DNA from: Sphingobacterium athyrii
GTDB taxonomy: Bacteria; Bacteroidota; Bacteroidia; Sphingobacteriales; Sphingobacteriaceae
Reading direction: 5' to 3'
Assembly: GCF_003071065.1 (NCBI RefSeq)
Contig: NZ_QCXX01000001.1
Location: 988,971-1,052,970 of the forward strand
Length of the DNA: 64,000 nucleotides
The notes under the pieces were generated by a model, which was not told the DNA's origin, ran no database searches, and saw only the letters and a program-made list of their open reading frames with translations. Positions 61,509-64,000 of the stretch are shown in pieces (position 1 is the stretch's first letter; each line of letters starts with the position of its first letter). The position numbers and the translations under genes were made by a program.

Positions 61509-61548
61509 AACGAAAAAAGCACAATCCAGGGATTGTGCTTTTTTCGTT
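61509..61548. terminator. Bidirectional intrinsic terminator after the AraC gene
   Basis: An 18-bp perfect stem, AACGAAAAAAGCACAATC with its complement (61509-61526 with 61531-61548), and a 4-nt loop, with A/T runs in both arms. It terminates the minus-strand AraC transcript 18 nt after its stop. Confidence 0.9.
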
Positions 61549-61566
61549 TTCAATAAGGAAATGTTA

Positions 61567-62394
61567 TTATTTAAACTGTTTTCTAAATGTGATTGGTGAG
61601 ATGCCCGTGTTTTTAGTAAAAAAGCGGATAAAATAAGCATCGTCCTCATAGTTAAGACTGTATGCAATTTCTTTAACCGTCATTGTCGTATGGGCCAAAA
61701 GGCGTTTGCTTTCCAGGATAATTCGATTTTTAATAATTTCGTTGGGAGTTGCTTTACTGACCAGTCCTATTTTCTTACTTAAATTTTTGGGCGTAACAAA
61801 GAGTAGATCTGCATAGTCTGCGACTGTATGCCGTGTTTTATAATGCTGTTCGACCAACTTACTGAATTTTCTTAAAAACTGTACGTCAGTTTGCTGGTCT
61901 TTTGTGGCAAGTTGATGCTGCTCTTTCCAGATACGTGTCGATTTGAGGATAATCATTTTTAGGAGTATCCTTAACATTTCTTCCGTACTGGAATCTTCAT
62001 TGTTCATTTCCACTTGAATTTCCCGAATAATCCGCTGTATGTCATCGGACTGCGCTTGGTTCAAATTAATAAAAGGAATTTCAAAGACATTATTGTATAA
62101 AATACCATCACAGGCTACTTCCTGATCATGAATTTCGATACAGTAAAAATCTTTATTAAAATGCATCAGCTGGCCGCCAACGGTCTCACAGGGCTTTAAG
62201 ACTACATTGGGGTTAATAAACAACAAAGCGTCGGTTTCCATTGCTATTTCCTGAAAATCGACTTGGATAATTGCATTTTTAGGAATAAAAAGGATCTTGA
62301 TATGCCCCTCGATTGCGGTCAACGCATGATCTTGTAGCGCGGATTTGCTGAATTCTAAATTGCCAAATTGTTTGAATGAAAATTCTTTGATCAT
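61567..62394 (-). CDS. AraC-family transcriptional regulator
   Basis: 275 residues. The N-terminal half is a cupin-like sensor with low conservation (AIIQVDFQEIAMETDALLFINPNVVL). The C-terminal HTH pair is clear: HTVADYADLLFVTPKNLSKKIGLVSKATPNEII and TVKEIAYSLNYEDDAYFIRFFTKNTGISPITFRKQ. This resembles the Bacteroidota AraC proteins that sit beside small secreted hydrolases. It neighbours the hydrolase and cupin genes that share an operator-like element, so it is the best candidate for controlling them. Confidence 0.9.
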   Translation of the reverse strand: MIKEFSFKQFGNLEFSKSALQDHALTAIEGHIKILFIPKNAIIQVDFQEIAMETDALLFINPNVVLKPCETVGGQLMHFNKDFYCIEIHDQEVACDGILYNNVFEIPFINLNQAQSDDIQRIIREIQVEMNNEDSSTEEMLRILLKMIILKSTRIWKEQHQLATKDQQTDVQFLRKFSKLVEQHYKTRHTVADYADLLFVTPKNLSKKIGLVSKATPNEIIKNRIILESKRLLAHTTMTVKEIAYSLNYEDDAYFIRFFTKNTGISPITFRKQFK

Positions 62395-62558
62395 ATAAGC
62401 TTAAAGCATGTTATAAATTTCTCTTCTCAAAAATAGCAATAAAAATGTGGCAACATCGGCTTTTGATTCGGTAATGCAGATGCAGCTGTATAAAAATTGT
62501 TTAGCAGCTGGATCACACCACAATATTTTGTAGTTTTAACACACTAACAAAACAAAAA

Positions 62559-62909
62559 ATGAGCAATAGGATATTTATTGGAGGAATAATTGGAGCATTT
62601 ATTTTGGCAAGCGCGAGTTCATGCTCCAGCCAAAAGAAAACAGTTAATATGGAACAACAAGTTTCACAACAAGAAATTACAGGCACAATTACAGCCATTG
62701 AAAACGGAAAAGATGGCTATATGGCAAGCGTTAAGGACGAAAAGGGTACAATATCGATTGTAACCATAAGTGTTGTCAATCTTCAGAAATCAGGTGGAAC
62801 ATTCAAACGTTACAATATTGGGGATAGGATCCAAGCCAAAGGAGAATTCTGGAAAGACCAGGCCAGTGTCATGCATATCACTGCCAAGTCTATAATGGAA
62901 GTCAAATAG
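62559..62909 (+). CDS. Small lipoprotein, OB-fold-like
   Basis: 116 residues. The signal sequence ends with SASSC, a lipobox (Cys about 22). The mature part is short and beta-rich: ITGTITAIENGKDGYMASVKD, TISIVTISVV, and YNIGDRIQAKGEFW, a strand order like an OB-fold or Domain-of-unknown-function lipoprotein of the YgiW/TusA-like type. Divergent from the AraC gene (gap about 165 nt). No catalytic residue can be named. A real gene because of its clean lipobox and following terminator. Confidence 0.78.
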   Translation: MSNRIFIGGIIGAFILASASSCSSQKKTVNMEQQVSQQEITGTITAIENGKDGYMASVKDEKGTISIVTISVVNLQKSGGTFKRYNIGDRIQAKGEFWKDQASVMHITAKSIMEVK

Positions 62910-62942
62910 ATTTATTTCCAGTCTATCGAATGTGGATGGAAT

Positions 62943-62974
62943 AAAAGGACGGACCGACATAAGTCCGTCCTTTT
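62943..62974. terminator. Bidirectional intrinsic terminator
   Basis: AAAAGGACGGAC/GTCCGTCCTTTT (62943-62954 with 62963-62974), a perfect 12-bp stem with an 8-nt loop. It separates the small lipoprotein (+) from the thioredoxin gene (-). Confidence 0.92.
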
Positions 62975-63018
62975 CTATGTCACAATTCAATCAATCGGAT
63001 CCGCTATATCTTTCCCTT

Positions 63019-64000
63019 TTAGTTATCAAAAAGTTCTTTCAGTTTTTCACTCAATGTCTCTCCACGTAGGTCTTTGGCAATAATCACACCGTTGGGATCA
63101 ACGAGCAAGGTACTCGGAATTCCCATAATACCATAGTAAGAAGAGACTTCATTATTAAAACCTTTTAGATCAGAAACCTGAGTCCATGGCATTGCATCGT
63201 CCTTAATGGCCTTTTTCCACTTGTCTTCGTTATCATCCAGTGAAATACCCAAAACTGTAAAGTTCTTATCTTTATATTTATTGTATTCTTTCAAGACGTT
63301 GGGATTCTCTTGCCGGCATGGCCCACACCAGCTTGCCCAAAAATCAACGAGTACATATTTTCCTTTAAAGGATGAAAATGACACTAACTTTTTGTCGAGG
63401 TCTGCCTGCGAAAAATTTAACATTGCAGTACCGATAGCACTACGTTTTAATATGTCTAATCTATTGGCTAGCGCTTTTCCCTGCATGGTATTTTTCATCG
63501 GTGCTGTTAAGACGGCATACAGGGATTGGATGTCTTCATACTTACCCATCATAGCACGGTCAGCAACTAAACTAAGGCTATAAAAACTGGACGGATACTT
63601 CTTGATGTATTCTGCGGCGCGTTCCCTTTTTATATCTCTAAATTTACTAATCTTCTCTTCAATTTGCTTTTTTTCTTCCGCGGTCGCTTTTCCATACTGT
63701 TGATAGAGTGGATTTTCCTGATCAGTTATATCTTGTAAAGATTTTTGATAGGCATCCGCTTCGTCTTGTAGAGGAGATCCTTTTACTTGCAGTTTGCCTA
63801 ATTCTTCTGCAGTTCCAGTTAACGTCATATTTTTTGCTTCAGCAAAAAATTCAACATACCGTTCTGGAAACATGATGGAAATTTTCTGCGGTTCATGGAG
63901 CTCTGCTGACCAGGTAAATTGGCCGTCTTTGGTTTGAACGGTGTCCATTTTGGGCGCTCCATTTACTAATCTATAAAAGACGATCTCCCCATCTTTTAAT
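63019..64000 (-). CDS. TlpA-like thiol-disulfide oxidoreductase (N-terminus cut by window edge)
   Basis: The reading frame stays open to the right edge (LKDGEIVFYRLVNGAPK before the first in-frame Met at 63948), so about 327 residues are visible and the true start lies outside. The N-terminal part looks like DUF4369 (TWSAELHEPQKISIMFPE), a helical linker follows at about 90-185, and a redoxin domain closes: WASWCGPCRQ active site, GISLDDNEDKWKKAI, and cis-Pro in MGIPSTLLVDPNG. Periplasmic disulfide reductase of the type common in Bacteroidota. No partner gene is visible. Confidence 0.9.
   Translation of the reverse strand, partial: LKDGEIVFYRLVNGAPKMDTVQTKDGQFTWSAELHEPQKISIMFPERYVEFFAEAKNMTLTGTAEELGKLQVKGSPLQDEADAYQKSLQDITDQENPLYQQYGKATAEEKKQIEEKISKFRDIKRERAAEYIKKYPSSFYSLSLVADRAMMGKYEDIQSLYAVLTAPMKNTMQGKALANRLDILKRSAIGTAMLNFSQADLDKKLVSFSSFKGKYVLVDFWASWCGPCRQENPNVLKEYNKYKDKNFTVLGISLDDNEDKWKKAIKDDAMPWTQVSDLKGFNNEVSSYYGIMGIPSTLLVDPNGVIIAKDLRGETLSEKLKELFDN

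Noticed and set aside
1..64000. tRNA or rRNA genes, CRISPR arrays, insertion sequences, prophage or conjugative genes
   Set aside because: Looked for on both strands by eye; no cloverleaf, regularly spaced repeat array, transposase or phage-like gene was seen.

Overview
The window looks like chromosome of a Bacteroidota member, most likely Sphingobacteriaceae (Sphingobacterium or a close relative). This rests on three SusC/SusD outer-membrane import pairs, ECF sigma/FecR pairs, many lipoproteins with short lipoboxes, the Bacteroidota -7 promoter element TAnnTTTG, mid-40s GC by eye, and the near absence of Shine-Dalgarno sequences. I see no rRNA, tRNA, CRISPR array, insertion sequence or prophage.

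Layout. (1) 1-8244, minus strand: an ECF sigma / FecR / SusC (with STN domain) / SusD system followed by a secreted calcineurin-like phosphoesterase cut by the left edge. (2) 8.5-14.6 kb: a single-domain response regulator, a stand-alone LuxR-type DNA-binding protein, and two mirror-image loci. Each mirror locus holds a fimbrillin-like lipoprotein and a tiny protein with a conserved KKIYxxPxIE...ExGxAAGSA core. Three promoters here share 11-bp-phased TGTGATAY repeats placed 31-32 nt before a -7-like box. (3) 14.9-22.6 kb, minus strand: SusC/SusD, a fasciclin-like lipoprotein, a DUF5007-like lipoprotein and an ornithine cyclodeaminase/mu-crystallin family enzyme.

(4) 22.8-37.3 kb, minus strand: a long run that reads as a complete trans-4-hydroxyproline catabolic pathway: AraC regulator, DHDPS-family deaminase, alpha-ketoglutarate-semialdehyde dehydrogenase, D-amino-acid oxidase-like FAD enzyme and hydroxyproline 2-epimerase. 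It is joined to an amino-acid permease, two secreted peptidases (DUF885 and S9/DPP-IV) and a LamG-GH127 beta-L-arabinofuranosidase. Hydroxyproline carrying beta-L-arabinofuranosides is the hallmark of plant extensins, so I read this as a hydroxyproline-rich glycoprotein utilisation locus. A divergent DUF5695-like secreted protein sits beside it, and the SusC/SusD pair of block 3 lies just downstream.

(5) 40.3-47.5 kb, minus strand: an RND efflux operon (adaptor, pump, outer-membrane factor) ending with coupled TetR and AraC regulators. (6) 47.8-59.2 kb: a second sigma/FecR-controlled SusC(STN)/SusD system, with the sigma gene divergent, plus a large TlpA-like redoxin, an alpha/beta hydrolase and a retropepsin-like protease. 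(7) 59.2-62.9 kb: a cupin and an alpha/beta hydrolase that share a duplicated promoter and signal-peptide region, a lipoprotein RidA homologue, an AraC regulator and a small OB-like lipoprotein. (8) 63.0 kb to the right edge: a TlpA-like thioredoxin cut at its N-terminus.

Taken together, this is a nutrient-scavenging and surface-structure region of a plant- or soil-associated bacterium. Family assignments come from motifs and memory, not from searches.
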